Of a stretch of DNA of 64,000 nucleotides, positions 10,701-21,356 are shown piece by piece. Source of the DNA: Coniferiporia sulphurascens (taxonomy: Eukaryota > Basidiomycota > Agaricomycetes > Hymenochaetales > Hymenochaetaceae); assembly GCA_002794785.1 (NCBI GenBank), contig NBBA01000012.1, positions 186,001-250,000 on the forward strand, given 5' to 3'. Positions within the stretch are counted from its first letter, which is position 1. Every line of letters starts with the position of its first letter. The translations under genes were made by a program, and so were the position numbers. The notes below the pieces were generated by a model. That model saw only the letters and a list, made by a program, of their open reading frames with translations, did no database searches and was not told the DNA's origin.

Positions 10701-12378
10701 GATAGCCATCATTCGCACGGGTTGTAGCCTTCTCCATGGCCTGAAAAGTCGAATCGCACATGCCTTGCTAAACTATTGATCAATTCTTCATCTTTTTTCT
10801 TGGGATGACAGTCTCACTTCAATTTTATGAACATCTTTATTTTTTTGCAAGCGAAGCTGCTCGTAATACGGCACAGGGTCCACAAGGTAAGCCCAGCCAG
10901 GGCCAAACGATCCATTGCCGTCAATTCCACGATCCTTTGACTTCAACCGGAAGTTGGCGTCTATTGCTAACACAAGTGTGTAAATCCACCTGTTATCACG
11001 CTATGTTAGTGACTACTGTATGACGCATACAGTATGGACTCACTGAACTGCCAAATTCTCCCAACCGATGGGTAAGTTCTTGCCAGGATGAGGACATGCG
11101 GGGCAGTCAAGCGCAAGTTGACCGCTCCGCATTTGGTTGACACCAGCTGGATCATGAGCTCGACCCACATGCTTTAACATAAGCAGGTGGCAATAGCAGT
11201 GTGTTACACGAATGAATTCGTCATATCGCTTCTGTATGCATTTGTTAGATCATGTACCAATCTTTCTATAACACTACATACAGGTAATTTTTTTATCCCT
11301 GAATTGTTGCTCATATGGGTGAGACCCAAGTAATAATCATGCACAGACGTTTTTCCTTGCACACTGAGTTCATGAAAGTGATCAAGCACGGCAAAAGTGA
11401 ATGCTGTGCATGGGTTTGTTGTTGTTGCCGGGTACCATCGATGGCGCATGAGCTGGTTTGCCTTTTTCCAATGCTCATTGGCTCCATGGCATCCGCAATA
11501 GACTATGTTGACGAGATGAAATCCATTAACGTGATATACAACAATATACTGCTGATGTAGTGGGGAAGGGCAGGTGTTCCCAGCATGACCTATGTGTACC
11601 TTGAGACCGAGTGACCGAAGCGATGCTTTATCCCAGAAAGACCCATTCCATTCCTAGGAAATTTTAATTCTGAGAAAATAAAAATAAAAATAATAACACC
11701 CACTTCAATTCTGTGTAAAGGCAGATGCTTGTGGGAGGAAATGAGACATGTTTGACATGAAGATGGCGACCCAAAGCATTCCATGCAACGGAATGGGGCA
11801 TTCGGCAAAAGGTATTCGTGGCATCTTGCATTGTGTGCGCACCCCTCATGCATAACGAGCTTGTCGAGATAGGTATGCCGATGCAGTAACCAGTCTTGAA
11901 GAGCTTGGGCCTGTAAACAGAGTTGTCAGTGGGGAAGTTCATAACATACTTGAAAATCACTTTTGTGCCGATTTTTCTTTTCCTTGTCTTTCGGCTTGGT
12001 CCTGTCGTCTACTGGAGTATCTTGTAGCTCCGGAAGGTTGTTGAACGCGCCGATATTGAATCCATTCAGGACGGATTCCGCAGCATCATATGTGCCCAAC
12101 GTCGCAGCCTCAGGTCGCACATCCAATTCAACGATGTCCTCGACATAGTCCATGCAGTAGCGGAGTTTACCAGTCTTCATGAAGGCCTTACCCAAGATTC
12201 GAGCCATTGAGGCCACTGACAAGGGCCCCAGTGCAGTTGTCAATGATGAGGATGATCGAGACACATCGGCATCATCAAACTCGAGATCCAAGGGATCGAT
12301 TTTGCATTGCAGAGTGCCTGGCTGTCCCCAGAGGCTCTCCCCTCCTTTGCTTAGCCATGGATGTTGGTGATGGCTCAT
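7723..12378 (-). pseudogene. KDZ transposase with CxC2 cysteine cluster, broken
   Basis: DDE-type transposase for the surrounding element. The chosen start is the ATG at 12378 (MSHHQHPWLSK). Exons are joined by short GT-AG introns, e.g. one near 11950. In order: acidic/serine-rich N-terminus; RHTYLDKLVMHEG; the CxC2 cluster (CRCHEY-like, FRCMECFG, CQTC, SSHKHLPLH); the YCGC and RWYPATT motifs (~11430-11500); VHDYYLGL; CPACPHPGKN (~11090); the first catalytic region AIDANFRL (~10960); SNGVGDLQKGER; NMDYIF; TYNIACQW; KFHLRAHGEPCQ; ARTDGE. A solo LTR then splits the gene, and coding resumes with WSHINPIAMSTWEMGPG (~9690) and a long C-terminal region to 7723. Lesions: the LTR, an in-frame TGA at 9720-9722 (CGA in relatives), and N instead of the usual D in YDIACQW (10484-10486). 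The rest is well preserved. Confidence 0.88.
9737..10294 (-). mobile_element. Solo LTR, copy 2 (558 bp), inside KDZ transposase
   Basis: It has the same LTR family as copies 1 and 3, in reverse orientation, with termini TGTTA/TAACA. The flanks TTTGC (9732-9736) and TTCGC (10295-10299) are a 5-bp duplication with one C-to-T change. It interrupts the transposase between the ARTDGE and GWSH motifs, so it is younger than the KDZ insertion. Confidence 0.88.
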
Positions 12379-13145
12379 GGGGACAGATCTATCGTAGGGT
12401 GGAGCAATAAGTTCCCACCCAATATGGAAGTGGTTGGTAACATTCACCTCCCCTTCACGTGCAAGTATTGCTTGATGCACCTGCACACCGCGTGGACGAT
12501 GATCATAAACGCAGAGCTTAAAGTCTGTAAGACCGCATAGCGTACATATTTTTTGTACAATTTTCTAATAGCGATAGTAATTTCAAGCCCTTACGGCCAT
12601 GTATCGATAAACAAGAGCATGCTCACCATTTGCGGTTCTGATAAGATGGCCTAGAGGCCGCTTCACTTCACTTCACTTCAGGTCCCTACGAACAGGTAAA
12701 AACGAGCCACACAGTAAGCTGGAGATCGAGGTGCATAAGTCGTAATTAAATGTAATTACTCCGGTATTGTATCTAGCTGCTCCATGTCGAGCTTGTGCGC
12801 TGTATACCTCCCGTATCTTGTCCTGGGCATGTTTGCCTCGTCTGGGGTCCCTATGAGGATGTATTAACATGTCAGGTCAGGTAAATAGTCTTAGAACAAG
12901 TCAAAGTGTATATAAAGTGGCAAACCACATTTCTTGTGCTGCGCATTGGCATGTGTCGGTCCAGGCGCTCCTGAGAAGCTCGACTTTGTCACATATTAGT
13001 CATACTCAGTGTCAACCCTATCCCTCCCATCTCTCCCCTCCCATCTCCCCTCTCATCTACCATCTACCTGTCCCAGTGAGTACTCCTTCACCCATCCATT
13101 CTCCCTCTCACTTATCCATCCATCCCATCCATCCATACCAGCATC
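12379..13145. promoter_or_regulatory. Divergent intergenic region of KDZ element
   Basis: It lies between the leftward transposase and a rightward 126-aa gene. It contains a CTTCA microsatellite (12662-12680), a TATATAAAG box at 12909-12917, and a pyrimidine-rich leader with CCATCCAT-type repeats (about 13015-13140) just before the ATG at 13146. The TATA box and CT-rich leader fit a fungal core promoter for the rightward gene. The leftward transposase promoter is not defined, and an upstream non-coding exon near 12486-12540 is possible. Confidence 0.55.
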
Positions 13146-13691
13146 ATGTCCAACCAGCCGCCACCATTCACATTCCCCCACCCGTCGATTCCTGGGGCGT
13201 TCGTACACACCCGGACGGTGCCGCTGCTTCCTCAAGATGACCTCCCAACTGTCATCTGGCTGGTCGATGCATACCAGACCGACCCTGGATTCCACGCAGT
13301 CTGTGAGAGTGCGGCTCTACAGGTGGGGGTGACTACATTTGGGTGGTTGTTGAGAGGCATTGCCATTCGGTGAGTTCCTCCCCTTTTTTGTCCTGAGCAT
13401 GCCTTGCTCATGGGTACCTTAGTTCCAGGGTACATCGAACGGAGATCGACCATCGAGAGCATCTAATGGTGACCTACCATTATTTCAATGTACACTCTCG
13501 GCGTCAATTTCCAATATTCGAAGTAACTTATCATATTCCATTTGTTCGGATTGACATCATAAGTACTTCACTTGCTTTTTTGTCTTATTTTCATTCTCTT
13601 TTTTCTGTGGTAATTTATTGCTCACTTTCTGTAGGGAAATCGCGGCTACTTCGATTTGGAAAGTCTCACTGGCACTCCCCGTCAGGATTAG
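13146..13691 (+). CDS. Predicted three-exon small protein (126 aa), unknown function
   Basis: Not a recognised family. Exon 1 is 13146-13369, exon 2 13423-13522 and exon 3 13635-13691. The introns have GTGAGT...TTAG and GTAACT...GTAG borders and join in frame to a TAG stop. The protein starts MSNQPPPFTFPHP, carries PTVIWLVDAYQTD in the middle and ends GYFDLESLTGTPRQD. It has no signal peptide or membrane segment. Support comes from a TATA box ~230 bp upstream, a CT-rich leader and three consistent splice phases. Within the KDZ element it would be a passenger or accessory protein. It is short, so a chance model cannot be excluded. Confidence 0.5.
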
Positions 13692-14196
13692 TAGTTCGCT
13701 TTTATAATTTTGTCTTCATATGCGCATTTAGTAGTCTCCACTTTGCTTTCTGTCTTGCTCCTTCTGTTTTTCTAACCCACATGCCTACCTCATTTATTTA
13801 CGCTCACACATCACAGCTTTTAGCCCAGTTTCTGTACAAGCTATAATGTCCATTTCTTTTCATGTACAACAGCACATCCTGTATTTCGAAGACACCTTGA
13901 CTGTATACATAGGTATGCCTACCAAGGCGTAGCTATGCATACGGTCAAGGTGGGCAGTACTAGTACCATATGTAATATCACATCTATTCTGTCTCCCATC
14001 ATAGTCCAAACAAGCTTGAACGGGTTTGACATTCTGATACTGAGTGCGGCTGTTTGCGAGTGCATACAACCATTGGTTCTAAGGATATCGCAATACGGTC
14101 TATCAACTGTGACTTCCAAGTCGGTGGATTGTCCTGGATGTAAATCATTCCCAGTCTGAATGCATTGTAAATCACAATTTAGGATCGGTCTAGTAT

Positions 14197-14517
14197 CATG
14201 ATGCTAGTACTAGCATACACGGTCCTTGTACTAATACATTTGAGTTGACCTGGGATAATCCAGGCGCATATAACAACCACACTTCGTCTTCACGATAGTG
14301 GGCATGATGCTAGTAGTAGCATATATGGTCTTTGTACTACACATTCGAGTTGACCTGGGATAATCCGGGCGCATATAGCAGCCACAACTTGTCTCCTCGA
14401 TAGTGGACATGATGCTAGTACTAGCATATACGATTCTTGTACTACATGTTCAGGTTGACCTGGGATAATCACTGGCATGGGCGCATATAACCACAATTTG
14501 TCTTCGCAATAGTGGTG
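14197..14517 (+). repeat. Three ~105-bp tandem units with a 16-bp palindrome
   Basis: Units start at 14197, 14303 and 14408. Each carries a CATGATGCTAGT..TAGCATA block, a TTGACCTGGGATAATC block and a GGCGCATATA block. In units 1 and 3 the first block contains ATGCTAGTACTAGCAT, a perfect 16-bp palindrome; unit 2 has one altered base. This could be a dimeric protein-binding site array. Confidence 0.75.
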
Positions 14518-15765
14518 AAAGCTGCCTTATTCTTTATATGGGTAATTTTGTGACAATCTAATTTAACTGCACATCCTTTCAGCAAAAGCCGCCCTCACAG
14601 TATATGTCATCGTCATTCAAGGGAACCTTCTTCCCTGGCACCCTCGGCTTATGCTCACGCCATCTCTCAGGCTGCATAGCATAAGTCTGTTCATCTAGCG
14701 TGATTTATTTTCTTTATCCGATGAGTCGCCGACTCTGTCAGCGAATGCACGTGAATTGCGGTTCATGGTTGCGGACCACTCACCTGGCCGACTCCAGCAC
14801 GCAGAGTAGACTAGAAATCCCTAAGCACTCAAATTGAGGAGAATTCCGCCACAATGCATTCACGCGATTTTTTGTAACAAAATGGAGGGAAAAGCCCTTC
14901 ATTCGACTCCTCCATGCATGTTGTGTGCACCCATTGTAACCCAATACACTGTCGCTATTATTTCCCGTAATCCAGTTTACACAATATTTGTAACAAAAAT
15001 ATGAAGATAATAGTCTATTTGTAACTCCACGCACCTTGCTTTCTGCTGCCTGTTCTCATTCTTCAATTGTGGTGCAGGAAACAAATGAGTCCCAAGACGC
15101 GGCTGGTCCTGTATTTCAATCGTTTCGCAGTTTGCCCATGTTGCACTTTGCCCGCTTTACATTTCAATTGTATCGCCTTCAACCATCTCACACTTCGACC
15201 GTCTCCATCGTCCAAGCACCGTCAGCACCACATGAACTCGCAGACATACCATAAAATTTGAAATGGGCTGTGTCTTCTCATTAGCATTTTCAGCTGAGCA
15301 TACACCACATCTTACCTAGTAGATACATCCTGGACATCCATACCACCAGCGAGACAAGCAGAAAGCGAGTGGGGGGGTTAAAGTGACCTAGTGAAGCAAC
15401 GACTGAACACTGGTCACTCAATACCAAGTCCAAACAATGCCGGCACTACTCGACTTTGGGGTTACCGATAACGCACTTTTTTTGGGAGATCTAAGATCAA
15501 ACCCTTACTGTCGCCGCAGTTTGTGGAGCTCTACCTGGTCTCGAGTGCACTTGCATTTTCATCCACAAAATCGGGTGTATGCGTATCCCAACCCGGGTGA
15601 TTATTGTGCAAAACATACCAGCAATTTCAGGCAGGCCGAAATATGCACATGGTTGGCCTCACGTTGGGACCCGAAGTGTAAGACGCTATACCTTAGCCGG
15701 AACCTGCAGCACCTGACCGGTCCGATACTACATAGGTCTCTGCTCAGGCAGACAAACTAGCGATG

Positions 15766-16441
15766 GATGGATTCAAAACCAGGGGCAATGCGTATGTGAG
15801 ATGAGCCTATCTAATGACATAGTGGCACTTACACAATGAAAAACAAAAGAGCTTAAGATTTCAACGGTGCGATATATTGACGGACACATAATCTATGCTA
15901 GACAACTGCACCTGCCAAGAGGGCCGTTTTAAAATGTCAAAAAAAAAGCGGCACCCGGGCTACCAACCATTAATCATCTGTCCCCTTCAATAGTATGCAA
16001 TTTGCCAGCCGGCTGACAAAATGTTCTTTCTGAAACTCTAAAGGGGGAGAGCGAGATCGGGATAGATTGAAACTAGGGGCGATGCGTGTATGAAACGAGC
16101 TTGTTCAATGACATGGTGGCACTCACGTAATGCAAAACGAAAGGAACTGGGATTTCAACGGTGCGGTATCTTGACAGATGCATAATCTATACCAATATCC
16201 CTCATAAACAGCTGCACCTGTTGGGAGGGGCCGTTTTAAAATGTCACAATAAAAGCGGCAGACAGGCTACCAACCACTCACTTCCATCCCCTTTGATCGC
16301 ATGCAGTTTACCAGCCAGAGTCAGGGAAAAAGGTGACATAAGCGATAGATATGCACTAGCCAGTTTTTTCTTCAACAACCGGCAAAATGTTCTTTCTGAA
16401 ATTCTAGGGGGAGAGCAAGATCGCGGGACGGATTCAGACCA
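15766..16441 (+). repeat. Tandem direct duplication (~300-370 bp units)
   Basis: Unit 1 (15766-16060) and unit 2 (16061-16430) share the ATTTCAACGGTGCG, GGCCGTTTTAAAATGTCA and AAAATGTTCTTTCTGAAA blocks in the same order. Unit 2 carries an extra ~80 bp. The start of a third unit is seen at 16427. The block lies directly upstream of the gene at 16515. Confidence 0.75.
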
Positions 16442-16514
16442 TAAATAATGAAAGAGTACACTCCTGGGTATTACCCTCCCACTTAGCTATCAACCTGCCA
16501 ATGCAACGCTAACC

Positions 16515-19007
16515 ATGTCTTGGATGAGCCAATCCCAGAAGGACTTTCTCGAGAATTTGATCCCCGCCTATATCGAGGTCGGCGGAAAGTCGACAACGGC
16601 GAAGGCCTTCTTCTTGCGTGATGTGTTCGACAAGTTCACTGTGGTGTGGGGTCCTGGGTCAATCAACTTCAACAATCCCGAAATATATGTGGGCACTCCA
16701 GAAGAGGTCCTGAGGAAGAAAAGGATCGTGCTCCAAGTGGTACGTGGTTAGAGCTGCACTCCATTAGATGTCAATTTCTCACCCTTTTCATTTATTAGTG
16801 CATTCGGCACTGGTTCAAGAACCACATTCGTCCGAAAAAAGTCAATGGCGGCTCAGCAGTCGCTTTTTCATGATCTCCTCAGCAGTGGACCCAAACCAAT
16901 GAGGAAGCAAAAACTCCGCACCAATGAAGCGTACTACTTGTTGTACGTCAAGAACAACCCGGTTGAGAAATCGAAACTAGACGCCGCCTACGCTGATGAA
17001 TGTGCCAGGCTCGTTAGCCTCAACGAGCCCTGTGTGGGTAACATATCATTTCTGAGGAAGTGGTCGACTGACCAGCTCACTGCCGCATCAGATGAGGTCA
17101 AGGCCGAGGTTGAAGCTTACTGTGATAAAACCACAACCACTGAAATCGAAGGCGAGATGGAGGATGCAGAGGACGAGGGAAACGAGGAAGTCAGAGCGAA
17201 GAGGCAGCGCCTTTCCAAAGCCCACGAGCTTCAGTTGTAAGCATTCAGTGCTGTCATTAATTATCATCACTAAATATGTCACAGGAAACTTGATATACTT
17301 GCCGAGACGCTCAAGAACATTGGATCAGAGCTTGAACAGCAGCTAGGCAGGAAAGGATTTTTCTTCGTTGCAGTGCCCGAGCCAAGGGCTGGAGGCAAGC
17401 TTACCATCCACAAGTAAGTTCATGTCGATTTTTGTAGTCTAGTTGCGAGCGAAGTACTTACAGTATATCGTAAGGATTGGTTTCGGCACCACTGCTGACA
17501 AGAAAGAACAAGACTTTGAGTCTTTTCATCCCTACTTTAGGGAACAAGTATTAATGTACATGGCTCAGTGGGCATCTAAGGCAATTCATGAGTTCGCATT
17601 TATTTTTGATAGGGTAATCGCAAACTCATCTTTTGTTGTAGCCAAATCTTCTCGAGACGAGGTATCCTTGACAGCAAGGATCGATCTCGATGCAAGACCT
17701 GACAACGCCAGCTCAACTTCGGGCAAAGCACTTCCACCAAGTAGCCGCATACCTTTGAGCGAACTAAACAACCCCTCTCATCACGATCGACCCCAATCAC
17801 GAAGATGGCGACGACGAATTGGAGGTCTCTTCACCTGGTGTAGGTTCGAATGATGCGACAACTGTCTCTAAGCCCTGCGATAAGCGTCCACGACCAACTG
17901 AAGGGCCACTTACCGAATACGAGAAGGAGCATGCCAAGAAGATCGCAGCCAATGAAAAGCTCATGGAGAGCATAGGCTTGACCGGTCCTGGGGGTGCTGT
18001 TAGTCTCTTCACGCCAAAGCCAAAGCCGACAAGGACAGAGCCAAGGTTTAAGAGATCACGGAGGGGAGTCAATGAGTTTGACATGATGGATATCGATATG
18101 CAAGCCCCTGAGGCTGAGGGTAACCCGCCTGCCACATCAGACATGACAGACTCGCTCACGTCTGGCATCAATAACTCAGTGACAGATGACCTTACTCCTG
18201 CTCTCAACGTCGATTTGTCGCCTGAAGAGGTTTCTGCCTGGGTTTCGTCATCCTTGGTTTTGTTGTCCTCGGTTTCTACATCCTTGGTTTCTATGCTCTG
18301 TGATCATGAAAGTGGGCCTGGGTATTCCCTGAAGACGATACCTCTTGTTTTCGTGACCGCATCTTCTGTGCCAGCATTTGACTTCGAGTTAGTGAAGGAC
18401 GTGGATCAGCTCAAGAACAGTGAGTGGATTCCAGACACCGAAGCATTCCTACGGCAGTGTCTGAGGGGGGATGTGGGGCATGCATTGATTACACACTGGG
18501 TTGAGTTTGAATTTTATATGGGCTTTCCGGTGAGTTCCACGATTGTCGCAATCCATCTCGATGTTTACCACAAAGCTATAGGCAGGCAAAAATCTGACGA
18601 TTCCAACGAAGAATCGCCCTGAGGCCGTTGCCTGGTGGATAAAGCGGCACCATAAGTATGATAACTTCCCGCCAATGATGTCCATTGCGGATTATGTGAA
18701 CAAGTGGTTGGGATGGTACAGTAGTCTCCAACCTCCTGGTCCTCAGCGAGATGCAGGCAGCCTCCTCATCACGCATGCTCGACATGCTCAGGAAGATTTG
18801 GACAGTACCACCAATTGGAAGTCTTTGAAAGTTGGCAGTCGAAACGGGTTTTTTATAATTCTATTGTCTCTTGCCTTTTGGGCCATCAAACTCGACATGG
18901 ATGATGACTGGGCTCAGTTTGAGCCTGTTGTCACAGATGTCAACTGGGTCATACAATTGATCATTGCTTCCATGCACAAGGTCAGGGATAAAGGGATCGC
19001 ACCTTAA
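16515..19007 (+). CDS. Multi-exon cargo protein of KDZ element, basidiomycete-specific type, probably decayed
   Basis: Function unknown. The layout (N-terminal MSWMSQSQKDFLENLIP block, FFLRDVFDKF, HWFKNHIRP, NEAYYLLY, GKLTIHK, LTEYEKEHAKKIAANEKL, then GRNGFF-like and DVNWVIQLI blocks) resembles, from memory, a hypothetical-protein family multiplied in Agaricomycetes genomes. Clear introns are 16740-16798, 17237-17284 and 18530-18581, all GT-AG and phase-consistent, plus one starting at 17414. Two joins need a one-base shift: the A6 run near 16835-16840, and the junction into the exon at 17464. Either the model is incomplete or the gene is drifting. The K/R-rich region at ~18010-18065 may be a nuclear localisation signal. 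The stop is at 19005-19007. No DNA-binding fold is evident. Confidence 0.6.
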
Positions 19008-19402
19008 CTCAGCTCGTAAGAGGGCGTGTATCTAAGCTGGACGTCCGATAATTTGGGATCAAATGCAGCTTGTATTGAGTCACATAGCGTAAATCGTTTT
19101 CAATAATTTACTCTTGTCTACTTAGTTGCAGAATTATCATTGCGGCCATGATTGTGTGTTCTTGAGCTTTGTCAGGTTGAGTAGGTCAGCGGTCCAAGCT
19201 TCGGTTCGGCATCCTAGGCGGGACCAGTATGAAACGGTAACAATCTCCCCCCTATTCATCTTGAGATGCCTCAGTGATGACCGACCTGTGACTACTCTGT
19301 AATGTTGATGACAAAGTGACTCCTGGAAACACCCAATGGCGCCAGGCCGCTCTGCAAACTGAGGCAGCTATCTTCTGGACTCTCAGTGGTGCCGAAAACA
19401 AA
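19008..19402. other. Spacer between cargo gene and right TIR
   Basis: Expected to hold the 3' UTR of the cargo gene. No coding or repeat signal is clear apart from faint similarity to 7373-7500. Confidence 0.35.
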
Positions 19403-21347
19403 ATATAGATAGACGACAGATGGCCACAAGATCATCGACTCATTGACTCCCACATTGGCGAACATCGCGCAGGACCACACCATCAGTAAACCTCAACCGC
19501 AACAGCCAATAGCACTGCGCTCACGCCCAAAAAGCTCTGGCATCCATCGACATCGACTCGACATCGGCAACGTCTTGCGGGACCATGCCCGCCACTAGCA
19601 ATTGTTAATCACAACAGCACTGTGCTTGAAAAGATGTGACATACTGGGACTGGGAGGATGCATGAGGGGGGTGAGATTACAGCGCCAGCAAAAGCAACAG
19701 CGATATCAATCATCAGTGATGGGTATGGTTACTATGGTACGTCCAGCTACTATCTATACATGCGATCCTTTCTACTTGAATCTGACAATGGGGCTATCAG
19801 AAATGAGGCCATCGGCAATACTGCAATATAGTGAGTGATGCGGCGACAATACCGACCCGACAATGGTGTACATTGGACCCAGCGGTGACAGTGGTGGCGA
19901 TGCCAATGATGGCAGCGATATCATCTTTGTACGGTCGAGATGGCGACTGCTTTAATGCCAGTGGCGATGGTGTGCAGCTGATGGCAGTGATAGCGACAAT
20001 TGCGACTATTCCGACAGCAAAGCACTCGGAAAGCGATGCCATCGGTATTTCTGCAATATCGCAGGCTAACGGCAGCGATACCAACCCATTGACGGCATGC
20101 GATGGACCCGGCGGAGGCAATGGCGATTGCTGCAATACCGATTTGGCGGCAGCCTCGATGACAGCAGTGACGGGGTGCAACCGATGACGGCAATAACACC
20201 AACAGCAATATCATGAGTACGGATGGTGAAGGATTGTAAGGGAAGGAGGGTGGGTGGGCCCAGGGAGGTGATGGAGCTGTCATCCACGAGGGGGCCAGCT
20301 GCACGGGCGGGCGCAAGATGGTGGTGAGTGTCCTCCTCGAGCCACTTGTGTGCATACTGTCAAGACGAGGCGAAGTCGCTCATGCTCCTGCAGTTATAAT
20401 TCTTTAATGAGAAAATTTCTTCGATTTTGCATGATGGTTGCTGTGAGTGGGCATGACAGGTGCGATACAGCATGGCGCAGCGTGGCCACTTCGAGCTCAC
20501 TGTCAAGACGAGACCAACCCATCTATGTCCTTGTGGGTATAATTTTCAGATAATATGTTTTTTCGATTTTAAATGCAGGGTGCTGTGGGCGGGCGCAGCA
20601 GGTGCAACGGGTGCGATACGGTGCAGCACGGCATGGCCACTTCGAGCTCACTGTCAAGACGAGACCAAACCCATCTATGTCCCTGAGGGTATAATTTTCA
20701 AATAATATGTTTTTTCGATTTTGGACGGTGGCACAACGGGTGCGGTATGGGCAGGGCGGTGTGGCGAGGCCACTGCACACTCACTATCAAGATGAGGCGA
20801 AGCCTCCCATTATTCTGTAGGTGTAGTTTTTTAATAAGAATTTTTTCGATTTTCTACAGCGGGCACGGTGATCTCGGTGGGCTCAATGGGCGCTGTACAT
20901 TGCAGCGAGGCCACTTGTGTGCAAAACATCATCTGTAGTAATGACTTTTTAAATAAACATTTTTTTCGATTTTACACAGTGGGCACACATGGCAGGCGCA
21001 ATGGGTGTGGGGCGGCGATGAGGAGCGAGCACTGTGTGGCAATGAGTGGCGGATGTGGTGCAGCCAGGCATGCACTGCAGGCTACATCAAGGGTCTGGTC
21101 CCTGTCAGGGATCGCGCCCCTTCCTAATTAGGCCCGCGGCAGGCGAGCACTGACCCGACAGCAGTGCCGAGCCTATTTGGCCGAGCTCCCACCTTGCTGA
21201 GATGCTGTGGGCACTGACAGAGGCAAGCCAACTGACTAAAGGCCCAATATGGGCAGTTTCAGCCACCCCAGTAACTTACTGGCCAGGTGTGATTACTCAA
21301 ATGCAGTAATTACAGGCTTGGGTACTAGCATATTGGTTAGCACTGGT
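19403..21347 (-). repeat. KDZ right terminal inverted repeat (~1.9 kb)
   Basis: Complementary to 5468-7372 along its whole length, including the block with AGTCGATG..GATCTTGTGGCCATCTGTC near the inner edge and AACCAATATG at the outer edge. Confidence 0.85.
20340..20985 (-). repeat. Subterminal repeat array, right arm (5 units)
   Basis: Five TTCGATTTT cores lie at about 20420, 20562, 20714, 20846 and 20966. They mirror the five left-arm cores and have the same flanking GAGCTCACTGTCAAGACGAG block in most units. Confidence 0.75.
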
Positions 21348-21356
21348 GGATTGAGG
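21348..21356 (+). repeat. KDZ target-site duplication, right
   Basis: Second copy of GGATTGAGG. The LINE resumes directly with GGCAGATCAGGG. Confidence 0.85.

Larger units (their letters stand above)
13692..16514. other. KDZ interior without a convincing gene
   Basis: It holds two tandem-repeat blocks (14197-14517 and 15766-16441, listed separately). One ATG-started ORF at 15437-15760 (107 aa, + strand) has no recognisable motif and no supporting promoter or splice signal. The remaining sequence between 14520 and 15430 shows nothing I can identify. Confidence 0.4.
5468..21347. mobile_element. KDZ-type DNA transposon, 15.88 kb, with long TIRs
   Basis: This is one insertion into LINE L3. Identical 9-mers GGATTGAGG flank it (5459-5467, 21348-21356), and the L3 sequence is colinear once one copy is removed. 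The two ends are inverted repeats of ~1.9 kb. Inside are a minus-strand KDZ transposase, two plus-strand gene-like loci, tandem repeats and a later solo LTR. KDZ transposases are known from fungal and animal large DNA transposons. The cargo, TIR length and TSD are read from sequence. The element is likely immobile because the transposase is broken. Confidence 0.9.

Noticed and set aside
14197..14517. CRISPR-like array
   Set aside because: Whole 105-bp units are similar, with no unique spacers, and the context is eukaryotic.
19797..20355. Ile/Ala-rich coding regions in the KDZ arms
   Set aside because: They are low-complexity readings of TIR DNA on both strands, not conserved between the two diverged arms.
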